From assembly GCA_017428805.1 (NCBI GenBank), contig JAFRQC010000019.1:1-7206 (forward strand): a stretch of DNA of 7,206 nucleotides, given 5' to 3'. Position 1 is the stretch's first letter. Each line of letters begins with the position of its first letter. Under the pieces are notes generated by a model that was given only the letters and a program-made list of their open reading frames with translations, made no database searches and had not been told where the DNA came from. Below, piece by piece: positions 1 through 6,124 of this stretch. A program made the translations under genes and the position numbers. This DNA is from Prevotella sp. GTDB lineage: Bacteria > Bacteroidota > Bacteroidia > Bacteroidales > Bacteroidaceae.

Positions 1-1438
1 CCCCTATGAGCACGGCGAGTGCTACGTGACGGTGGACGGTATGGAGACCGATCTCGACCTGGGACATTACGAACGCTTTACGGGTATTCACACCACCCGC
101 AACAACTCCATCACGACGGGACGCATCTATAAGACCGTCATCGACCGTGAGCGGCACGGCGACTATCTGGGGAAGACCATCCAGGTGGTGCCGCACATCA
201 CCGATGAGATCAAACGGCGGATGCTGAGGGAAGGTCTTGATGAGGGATTCGACTTCGTCATCACAGAGGTGGGCGGCACGATAGGCGACATTGAGAGTGC
301 ACCGTTTATGGAGGCCATCCGACAGTTGCGCTGGCAACTGGGGCGCGACGCCGTCTGTGTACACCTGACCTACGTGCCCTACCTGAAAGCGGCTGAAGAG
401 CTGAAGACTAAACCCACGCAGCACTCCGTCAAAGAGTTGCAGGGGATGGGTATCCAGCCCGACATCCTCGTATTGAGAACCGAACGCCACCTCGACAATG
501 CCCTGCGTATGAAGGTGGCGTCTTTCTGTAATGTCGATCTGGAGTGCGTGGTGCAGAGTGAGGATATGCCTTCGATCTACGAGGTGCCCGTGAATATGCA
601 GCGACAGGGACTCGATGCCGCGATATTAAGAAAGATAGGCATCCCCGTGGGAGAGACACCGACGATGCAGCCTTGGCACGACTTCTTGGAGAAGCAGCGC
701 AATGCCAAGCGCGAGGTACATATCGGTCTCGTGGGCAAATATGACTTGCAGGATGCCTATAAGAGCATCCGCGAGAGTCTCAATCTGGCAGGCATCTACA
801 ACGATGTGAAGACAAAGATGCATTTTGTGAACAGCGAGGAGATCACGGCACAGAATGTCGCAGAGAAACTGAAGGACCTGGCGGGCATCGTTGTCTGTCC
901 GGGCTTCGGCAATCGTGGCATCGAAGGCAAGATCATCGCTGCCGAATATGCCCGTACGAACGATATCCCCACCTTCGGCATCTGTCTGGGTATGCAGATG
1001 ATGGTGATCGAGTTTGCCCGTAACGTGCTGGGCTATCACGATGCCAACAGCAGTGAGATGGACACGCAGACACCGCACAACGTCATCGATATGATGGAGG
1101 AACAGAAGAGCATCACGGAGTTGGGCGGTACGATGCGACTGGGCGCTTATGACTGCGAGCTCGTCAAGGGCAGTCGCACCTACGAGGCTTACGGCGAAAA
1201 GTCGCTCATCAGCGAGAGACACAGACATCGCTACGAGTTTAACAATGCCTATAAAGACGAATATGAATCGAACGGTATGAAGTGCGTGGGTATCAACCCG
1301 GCTTCCGACCTTGTGGAGATTGTCGAAATCCCAGAGAAACGCTGGTACATCGGCACACAGTTCCATCCAGAATATTCATCGACGGTCCTGCACCCGCACC
1401 CGCTCTTTATGGACTTCATCAAAGTTTGTTCTGAGTAA
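1..1438 (+). CDS. pyrG: CTP synthase (glutamine-hydrolysing), 5'-truncated by window edge
   Basis: CTP synthase aminates UTP to CTP in the cytoplasm, using ATP and ammonia from glutamine. The frame is open from base 2 (PYEHGECYVTVDG...), matching the family's HGEVFV region, so about 50 N-terminal residues including the P-loop lie outside the window. The GTG at 26 is therefore not the real start. Visible synthetase motifs are ETDLDLGHYERF, the NNS-TTGRIY segment, GDYLGKTIQVVPHIT, EVGGTIGDIES and KTKPTQHSVKEL. The C-terminal class I glutaminase domain carries Cys in GICLGMQ (codon 983-985) and His and Glu in QFHPE (codons 1364-1366 and 1370-1372), so the triad is intact. The oxyanion strand reads CPGFGNRG rather than PGGFG, which I believe is usual for Bacteroidota. 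The protein ends VCSE, and the stop lies inside a short repeat shared with carA. The next gene starts 19 nt downstream, so co-transcription is likely. The identification is secure. Confidence 0.97.
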   Translation, partial: PYEHGECYVTVDGMETDLDLGHYERFTGIHTTRNNSITTGRIYKTVIDRERHGDYLGKTIQVVPHITDEIKRRMLREGLDEGFDFVITEVGGTIGDIESAPFMEAIRQLRWQLGRDAVCVHLTYVPYLKAAEELKTKPTQHSVKELQGMGIQPDILVLRTERHLDNALRMKVASFCNVDLECVVQSEDMPSIYEVPVNMQRQGLDAAILRKIGIPVGETPTMQPWHDFLEKQRNAKREVHIGLVGKYDLQDAYKSIRESLNLAGIYNDVKTKMHFVNSEEITAQNVAEKLKDLAGIVVCPGFGNRGIEGKIIAAEYARTNDIPTFGICLGMQMMVIEFARNVLGYHDANSSEMDTQTPHNVIDMMEEQKSITELGGTMRLGAYDCELVKGSRTYEAYGEKSLISERHRHRYEFNNAYKDEYESNGMKCVGINPASDLVEIVEIPEKRWYIGTQFHPEYSSTVLHPHPLFMDFIKVCSE

Positions 1439-1450
1439 TCAGAGTAATCC
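1429..1450 (+). repeat. short TCTGA/TCAGA-type repeat across the pyrG stop and pyrG-purF gap
   Basis: Bases 1429-1445 read ttctgagtaatcagagt. The reverse complement of 3659-3675, inside the carA region, is ttctgagtattcagagt, so 16 of 17 bases are identical in opposite orientation. The unit GAGTAATC / GAGTAATCC is also imperfectly repeated in tandem here. The pyrG stop codon (1436-1438) and the last two residues, Ser-Glu, are made from this repeat. It fills most of the gap before the purF-like start. That it belongs to a dispersed repeat family is inference from two copies. Confidence 0.55.
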
Positions 1451-1457
1451 GAAGATT

Positions 1458-3197
1458 ATGGAAGAATTGAAGCACGAGTGTGGTGTGGCGATGATCCGCC
1501 TGTTGAAACCACTGAGTTACTACGAGCAGAAATACGGTTCGTGGCGCTATGGTTTCAACAAACTCTACTTGATGATGGAGAAGCAGCACAATCGCGGACA
1601 GGAGGGTGCCGGTATCGCTTCCGTCAGTCTGACGAAGGAGCCAGGCACGGAGTATATGTTCCGTGAGAAGGCCGAGGGCAAGGATGCCATCACGGAGATT
1701 TTCAGTCGTGTGACGGAAGAGATGGCCGGCGAACTGCTGATGGGACATCTGCGCTATTCGACGACAGGCAAGAGCGGACTGACATTTGTTCATCCTTTCC
1801 TGCGCCGAAACAACTGGCGGGCGAAGAACCTCTGTCTGTGCGGCAACTTCAATATGACCAATATCGATGAGGTCTTTCAGTTCCTCACCCTACAGGGCCA
1901 GTCGCCGCGAATCTATGGCGACTCTTATATCACCCTCGAACTGATGGGCCACCGTCTGGATCGTGAGGTGGAGCGCCTGTATGCCCTCGCGAAGGAGCAG
2001 GGATTGAAAGATACGGCGATTACCGATTATATCGACAACCACGTGGAGATGGCCAATGTGCTGAAGAGCACGATGAGCCACTATGACGGTGGATATGTGA
2101 TGTGCGGACTGACGGGCTCAGGCGAGATGTTTGCCGTGCGCGACCCGTGGGGCATCCGGCCTGCGTTCTACTATCGCGATGAAGAGATAATGGCGCTGGC
2201 CAGTGAACGGCCTGTACTGCAGACGACCTTCGACCTGCAGACGGAGGATATCTGCGAACTACAGCCAGGCGAGGCGCTGATCGTACATAAGAACGGGACG
2301 AGCCAGCTGGAACAGATTATGCCAGCCCAGCCCCTGAGTGCCTGCTCGTTTGAGAGGATTTATTTCAGTCGTGGCTCTGACCGCGACATCTATCAGGAGC
2401 GCAAACGACTGGGTGAGCAACTGACGCCCGCCATCCTCAAGGCTATTGGCGGCGATGTGGATCACACGGTCTTTTCATATATCCCCAATACCGCAGAGGT
2501 CGCCTTCTATGGTATGACGGACGGTTTCCGCAAACTGCACGGCGAGGTGCGCACAGAAAAGGTGGTGTGGAAGGACATCAAACTGCGCACCTTTATCGCC
2601 GATAACTCTGAGCGCAACGATCTGGCAGCTCATGTCTATGACATCAGCTATGGTTCGCTGAAGCCATACGAGGATAACCTTGTGATCATCGACGACTCGA
2701 TAGTGCGCGGTACGACGCTGAAAGAGAGCATCTTTAAGATCCTCGACCGTCTGAACCCCAAGAAGATCGTGATGGTGTCGAGTTCGCCGCAGATCCGCTA
2801 TCCCGACTATTACGGCATCGATATGTCGCACCTGGAAGAACTCTGTGCCTTCCGTGCCGCCATCGCGCTGATTAAAGACAGAGGCATGCAGCGTCTGATT
2901 GCCGATACCTATAAGGCCTGCAAGTATTCGCCAGCCTCGCTGAATCACGTGCGCAATATCTATGCACCGTTCACCGTCGAGGAGATCAATGATAAGATTG
3001 TGGAGATGCTGCGCCCTGAGGGCATGCAGGCGCCCATCGAACTGGTGTATCAGAGCATCGAGGGGCTGCACAAGGCCTGTCCCCATCACCCCGGCGACTG
3101 GTACTTCACGGGCCATTACCCCACACCTGGCGGCATCCGGATGGTGAACCAGGCGTTTGTGAATTATGTAGAACAAGTATTAAAGTTACAGTTATAA
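1458..3197 (+). CDS. PurF-like amidophosphoribosyltransferase, long divergent form
   Basis: This 579-residue protein has the PurF architecture, which transfers glutamine-derived ammonia to PRPP to give phosphoribosylamine, the first step of purine synthesis. The ATG at 1458 is chosen because it places a Cys at residue 8 (HECGVAMI), as expected for a short cleaved propeptide exposing the N-terminal nucleophile. An in-frame extension to 1311 would only read pyrG out of frame. Class II glutaminase motifs are HNRGQEGAGI, GHLRYSTTG and GDSYITLEL. The usual HNGNLTN is GNFNMTN (residues 129-135), so the Asn is kept but the following Gly is Phe. The PRPP-binding motif IIDDSIVRGTT is at about residues 410-420, and the C-terminal WYFTGHYP matches the PurF tail. 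It is longer than common PurF (about 470-505 residues), and the usual NRYVGRTFI catalytic loop is not recognisable: the region reads WKDIKLRTFIADNSERND. Bacteroidota may carry a separate canonical PurF, so this may be a paralogue. It lies 19 nt after pyrG and 7 nt before carA. Confidence 0.88.
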   Translation: MEELKHECGVAMIRLLKPLSYYEQKYGSWRYGFNKLYLMMEKQHNRGQEGAGIASVSLTKEPGTEYMFREKAEGKDAITEIFSRVTEEMAGELLMGHLRYSTTGKSGLTFVHPFLRRNNWRAKNLCLCGNFNMTNIDEVFQFLTLQGQSPRIYGDSYITLELMGHRLDREVERLYALAKEQGLKDTAITDYIDNHVEMANVLKSTMSHYDGGYVMCGLTGSGEMFAVRDPWGIRPAFYYRDEEIMALASERPVLQTTFDLQTEDICELQPGEALIVHKNGTSQLEQIMPAQPLSACSFERIYFSRGSDRDIYQERKRLGEQLTPAILKAIGGDVDHTVFSYIPNTAEVAFYGMTDGFRKLHGEVRTEKVVWKDIKLRTFIADNSERNDLAAHVYDISYGSLKPYEDNLVIIDDSIVRGTTLKESIFKILDRLNPKKIVMVSSSPQIRYPDYYGIDMSHLEELCAFRAAIALIKDRGMQRLIADTYKACKYSPASLNHVRNIYAPFTVEEINDKIVEMLRPEGMQAPIELVYQSIEGLHKACPHHPGDWYFTGHYPTPGGIRMVNQAFVNYVEQVLKLQL

Positions 3198-3204
3198 TCA
3201 TAAG

Positions 3205-6084
3205 ATGAAGAGACAAGCAAGACTGATCCTCGATGACGGCACGACATTCTGTGGCTGGGCTTTCGGCGCAGAGAAGAACGTGTCGGGCGAGGTGGTGTTT
3301 AACACGGCGATGACGGGCTATCCGGAGAGTCTGACGGATCCCAGTTATGCCGGACAGATGCTGGTGATGACCTATCCGCTGGTGGGCAACTATGGTGTGC
3401 CTTCGACAGAAGTTGCGGACAACGGTCTGCCCGAACTGATGGAAAGCGAACGAATCCACGCCACGGCCCTGATCGTGGCTGACTATAGCGAGACCTATTC
3501 ACATTGGAATGCCCAGGAATCCCTGGATGCGTGGCTGAAGCGCGAAGGGGTGCCAGCCCTCACGGGCATCGACACCCGCCGACTGACGAAGGTGCTGCGA
3601 GAGAGCGGTGTGATGATGGGGCGGATCGTCATTTCTGGTAATTCAGAATACTCTGAAGACTCTGAATACTCAGAAAAAGACTACGGCAGTGTCAACTGGG
3701 TAGAGAAGGTAAGCTGCAAGGAAGTGAAGACCTATCAGCCCTACGGCGAAAAGAAACACCGTGTTGTGCTGGTGGACTGTGGTGTCAAGGCCAATATCAT
3801 CCGCTGTCTGCTGCGACGTGGCATCGAGGTGGTGCGCGTGCCTTGGGATTACGACTTCAACCAGTTAGACTTCGACGGACTCTTCCTGGCCAATGGTCCT
3901 GGCGACCCTGAACAATGCAGCAAAACAGTAGAGCACATCCGCACCTTCCTGAACAATGAGACTGTGCGGCCGTGTATGGGTATCTGTCTCGGCAACCAGC
4001 TCCTGGCCAAGGCAGCAGGTGCCAAGACCTACAAACTGAAATACGGACATCGTTCCCATAACCAACCCGTGCAGTGCGTCGGTACCACCCAGTGCTTCAT
4101 CACTTCCCAGAACCACGGTTATGCGGTGGATGCCTCTACCTTACCCTCTGACTGGGAACCGCTCTTCGTAAATATGAACGACGGCTCGAACGAGGGTATC
4201 CGCCATAAGTTCAATCCCTGGATGTCTGCCCAGTTCCATCCCGAGGCCTGCAGCGGTCCTGTGGATACGGAGTTCCTGTTTGATGAGTTCGTGGCGATGC
4301 TGGAACCCACCCCCAACCCCTCCCCAAGGGAGGGGAGTTTAGGAACAAATCCTGCGAGCAAAACTAATTATGCCCCCCTCCTTTCGGGAGGGGCTGGGGG
4401 TGGGTCCAAAGTCCTCCTTCTCGGCAGTGGCGCTTTGAAGATCGGCCAGGCTGGAGAGTTCGACTATAGCGGTGCCCAGGCACTTAAGGCTCTGAAGGAA
4501 GAAGGCATCCACTCCGTACTCATCAATCCTAACATCGCCACCGTCCAGACGTCTAAGGACGTAGCCGATACGGTCTATTTCCAACCCGTGACGCCTGAGT
4601 TCGTGGAGCGCATCATTGAGAAGGAGCGCCCAGACGGCATTCTTTTGAGTTTTGGCGGTCAGACGGCCCTCAACTGTGGCGTGGAGCTCTACCAACGCGG
4701 TGTGTTGGAGAAATACGGCGTGAAGGTATTAGGTACTCCCGTTCAGGCCATCATCGACACGGAAGACCGCGACCTCTTTGTGAAACGCCTCGATGAGATC
4801 GGCGTGAAGACCATCAAGAGCCAGGCTTGCAGCACCATCGACGAAGTGCGTCAGGCAGCCGCCGAACTGGGCTTCCCCGTGATCCTCAGAGCCGCCTATG
4901 CCTTAGGTGGTCTGGGTTCCGGCTTCTGTGACAACGAAGAAGAACTGAATGCTCAGGCCGAAGAAGCCTTCTCGTTCTCGTCGCAGGTACTGGTGGAGAA
5001 GTCACTCCGAGGCTGGAAGGAGATTGAATACGAGGTGGTGCGCGACTGTTACGACAACTGCATCACCGTCTGCAATATGGAGAACTTCGACCCGCTGGGC
5101 ATCCATACCGGCGAGTCGATCGTGGTGGCGCCCAGCCAGACGCTCTCCAACACCGAATACCATAAACTGCGCGCCCTCGCCATCAAGATCATCCGTCATA
5201 TCGGCATCGTGGGTGAGTGTAACGTGCAATACGCCCTCGATCCCAATTCCGAGGACTATCGTGTCATCGAGGTCAACGCCCGTCTCTCGCGTTCCTCGGC
5301 CTTAGCATCGAAGGCAACGGGCTATCCTCTGGCTTTCGTGGCTGCCAAACTGGGACTCGGCTACGGACTCTTCGAACTGAAGAACTCCGTCACGAAGACC
5401 ACCAGCGCCTTCTTCGAGCCTGCCCTCGACTACGTGGTGTGTAAGATTCCCCGTTGGGATCTGACCAAGTTCCACGGTGTGAAGCGTCAACTCGGCTCGT
5501 CGATGAAGAGTGTGGGCGAGGTGATGGCCGTCGGACGTACCTTTGAGGAGTCCTTGCAGAAGGGCCTCCGTATGATCGGACAGGGTATGCACGGCTTTGT
5601 GGAAAACCACGAGATCAAGATTGCCGACATCGCTACCTCCCTCCACGAACCGACGGATATGCGTATCTTCGTGGTGTCGAAGGCTTTGAAGATCGGCTAT
5701 ACCGTTGAACAGATCCATCAGTTGACCAAGATCGACCGCTGGTTCCTGCAGAAGCTGAAGCACATCGTCGATATCGACCAGCAACTCCGCGAAAACACGC
5801 TCCTCTCTGAGGTCTCCGAGTTTATGGAGCCAAGTGAGTTCAAGGAGTATCTGGCATCGCCGGAGATTGCTTCGCTGCTGCACGCTGCCAAGGTCTATGG
5901 CTTTTCCGACTTCCAGATTGCCCGTGCCATCGGCCTGGAGCACCGGATGAAGATGGAGCAGGCGGGCCTCACCTTCCGCAAATGGCGCAAGATGCTCGGC
6001 CTCGTGCCCACCGTCAACCAGATTGACACCCTCGCCGCGGAATACCCCGCCCAGACCAACTACCTCTATCTGTCTTATTTGTAA
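3205..6084 (+). CDS. fused carbamoyl-phosphate synthase: CarA + repeat-derived linker + N-terminal half of CarB
   Basis: This 959-residue protein joins the glutaminase subunit to half of the synthetase subunit of carbamoyl-phosphate synthase, which supplies pyrimidine and arginine synthesis. The ATG at 3205 (MKRQARLILDDG), 7 nt after the purF-like stop, fits CarA. Residues 1-367 are CarA: an N-terminal domain (VFNTAMTGYPE, LTDPSYAGQ, GIDTRRLTKVLRE), then a class I glutaminase with Cys261 (GICLGNQ), His345 and Glu347 (QFHPEA). Residues 146-158 are a Ser-Glu-Tyr repeat. Residues 368-401 come from a palindromic element and make a Pro-rich then Gly-rich linker. Residues 402-959 are CarB's first half: LLLGSGALKIGQAGEFDYSG, FGGQTALNCG, an ATP-grasp loop RAAYALGGLGSG (562-573), HTGESIVVAPSQT, and Glu689/Asn691/Arg693 in VIEVNARLSRSSALASKATG. 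The oligomerisation region then runs to YPAQTNYLYLSYL and the stop. The second ATP-grasp half and the allosteric domain of the usual ~1,070-residue CarB are missing. No CarB start codon lies near the junction, so CarB can only be made as a fusion. Activity is unproven. Confidence 0.93.
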   Translation: MKRQARLILDDGTTFCGWAFGAEKNVSGEVVFNTAMTGYPESLTDPSYAGQMLVMTYPLVGNYGVPSTEVADNGLPELMESERIHATALIVADYSETYSHWNAQESLDAWLKREGVPALTGIDTRRLTKVLRESGVMMGRIVISGNSEYSEDSEYSEKDYGSVNWVEKVSCKEVKTYQPYGEKKHRVVLVDCGVKANIIRCLLRRGIEVVRVPWDYDFNQLDFDGLFLANGPGDPEQCSKTVEHIRTFLNNETVRPCMGICLGNQLLAKAAGAKTYKLKYGHRSHNQPVQCVGTTQCFITSQNHGYAVDASTLPSDWEPLFVNMNDGSNEGIRHKFNPWMSAQFHPEACSGPVDTEFLFDEFVAMLEPTPNPSPREGSLGTNPASKTNYAPLLSGGAGGGSKVLLLGSGALKIGQAGEFDYSGAQALKALKEEGIHSVLINPNIATVQTSKDVADTVYFQPVTPEFVERIIEKERPDGILLSFGGQTALNCGVELYQRGVLEKYGVKVLGTPVQAIIDTEDRDLFVKRLDEIGVKTIKSQACSTIDEVRQAAAELGFPVILRAAYALGGLGSGFCDNEEELNAQAEEAFSFSSQVLVEKSLRGWKEIEYEVVRDCYDNCITVCNMENFDPLGIHTGESIVVAPSQTLSNTEYHKLRALAIKIIRHIGIVGECNVQYALDPNSEDYRVIEVNARLSRSSALASKATGYPLAFVAAKLGLGYGLFELKNSVTKTTSAFFEPALDYVVCKIPRWDLTKFHGVKRQLGSSMKSVGEVMAVGRTFEESLQKGLRMIGQGMHGFVENHEIKIADIATSLHEPTDMRIFVVSKALKIGYTVEQIHQLTKIDRWFLQKLKHIVDIDQQLRENTLLSEVSEFMEPSEFKEYLASPEIASLLHAAKVYGFSDFQIARAIGLEHRMKMEQAGLTFRKWRKMLGLVPTVNQIDTLAAEYPAQTNYLYLSYL
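3640..3678 (+). repeat. in-frame tandem repeat coding NSEYSEDSEYSEK in CarA
   Basis: Two 18-nt units (3643-3660 and 3661-3678) agree at 14 of 18 positions and encode SEYSED and SEYSEK. They lie between the CarA N-terminal domain (ending VMMGRIVIS) and the segment leading to the glutaminase domain (DYGSVNWVEKV), where a flexible insert would be tolerated. The second unit, reverse-complemented, matches the pyrG/purF junction at 16 of 17 bases. The base composition is A-rich compared with the surrounding codons. It looks like an intergenic-type repeat that has become coding; that origin is inference. Confidence 0.7.
4305..4405. mobile_element. MITE-like palindromic element forming the CarA-CarB junction
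   Basis: The ends are 20-bp inverted repeats: acccacccccaacccctccc at 4305-4324 pairs with 4386-4405 at 19 of 20 positions (mismatch at 4316). Each end also folds on itself. On the left, cccctccc (4317-4324) pairs with gggagggg (4328-4335) around a 3-nt loop; on the right, cccctcc (4375-4381) pairs with ggagggg (4387-4393) around 5 nt. The A/T-richer core (about 4337-4371) has no gene. No clear target-site duplication is seen. In the carA frame it is open and gives Pro-rich PTPNPSPREGS and Gly-rich LLSGGAGGGS. From memory, such peptides recur in Bacteroidota predicted proteins because of a dispersed palindromic repeat; I could not search for copies. It encodes no transposase, so any mobility would be in trans or historical. 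Confidence 0.75.
4386..4404 (+). other. canonical G-quadruplex motif in the coding strand at the CarA-CarB linker
   Basis: The sequence is gggaggggctgggggtggg: four runs of three or more G separated by loops A, CT and T. It is on the mRNA-like strand, so it could fold in RNA as well as DNA. The left end of the element carries the mirror C-rich tract (4306-4325), which puts an equivalent motif on the minus strand. Folding and any effect on translation are untested. Confidence 0.6.
4408..6084 (+). other. CarB N-terminal synthetase half, ending at the internal CarB midpoint
   Basis: This segment begins KVLLLGSGALKIG, a few residues inside the normal CarB start, and ends TNYLYLSYL. In relatives I remember, including the synthetase part of human CAD, the sequence continues past TNYLYLTY into a linker and the second ATP-grasp half (VLGSG-YRIGSSVEFDW). 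Here a Leu codon and TAA follow at once. In the usual enzyme this half makes carboxyphosphate from bicarbonate and ATP; the missing half phosphorylates carbamate and carries the regulatory domain. A Ser-Glu-rich tract (SEVSEFMEPSEFKE, 5806-5847) lies within the oligomerisation region. There are no internal stops or frameshifts, and key ATP-grasp residues are retained, so the segment does not look degenerate. Confidence 0.85.
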
Positions 6085-6085
6085 C

Positions 6086-6118
6086 AAATCGTAAATCGTA
6101 AATCCGTAAATCGTAAAT
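6086..6118 (+). repeat. TCGTAAA tandem array between the truncated carB part and asnB
   Basis: Four units are present: tcgtaaa at 6089, 6096 and 6111, and tccgtaaa, with one extra C, at 6103. Partial units (aaa and t) flank them. The array begins two bases after the carAB stop (6082-6084) and ends 6 bases before the asnB ATG, so it fills almost all of the 40-nt gap. It is A/T-rich in a G/C-rich neighbourhood. It is too short and spacerless to be CRISPR. No Bacteroidota promoter pair (TTTG near -33, TAnnTTTG near -7) is convincing here. Its A-richness may help ribosome access before asnB; that is inference. Confidence 0.75.
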
Positions 6119-6124
6119 AGCATT

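Noticed and set aside
26..28. GTG at 26 as the pyrG start
   Set aside because: The frame is open to base 2 and the residues before it (PYEHGECY) match internal CTP synthase sequence, so the gene simply begins outside the window.
626..1366. Long open frame on the minus strand opposite pyrG
   Set aside because: It is antisense to conserved pyrG codons, has no recognisable domain, and is explained by G/C-biased codon use. The same applies to 2475-3176 and 5302-6123 on the minus strand.
1311..1457. Upstream extension of the purF-like frame by 49 codons
   Set aside because: It overlaps the end of pyrG in another frame, has no family similarity, and would move the catalytic Cys away from the N-terminus. 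The ATG at 1458 gives the expected short propeptide.
4119..4361. Small minus-strand protein ending in SLGEGLGVG-type residues
   Set aside because: This is the palindromic element read on its other strand plus antisense carA; it has no independent support.
4370..4410. Independent CarB start at ATG 4370
   Set aside because: It is out of the CarB frame (offset by one base), and no other start codon lies near the CarB N-terminus.
4375..4415. Intrinsic terminator at the right hairpin of the element
   Set aside because: The G/C stem is followed by tccaaagtcctcc with no T-run, and the reading frame continues for 557 codons beyond it.
6072..6085. Bacteroidota -7 promoter element around cttatttg before asnB
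   Set aside because: It lacks the TA of TAnnTTTG and has no well-placed upstream TTTG, and the genes look co-transcribed.
6086..6118. CRISPR array
   Set aside because: Repeats are 7 nt, directly adjacent and without spacers, so this is a simple tandem repeat.
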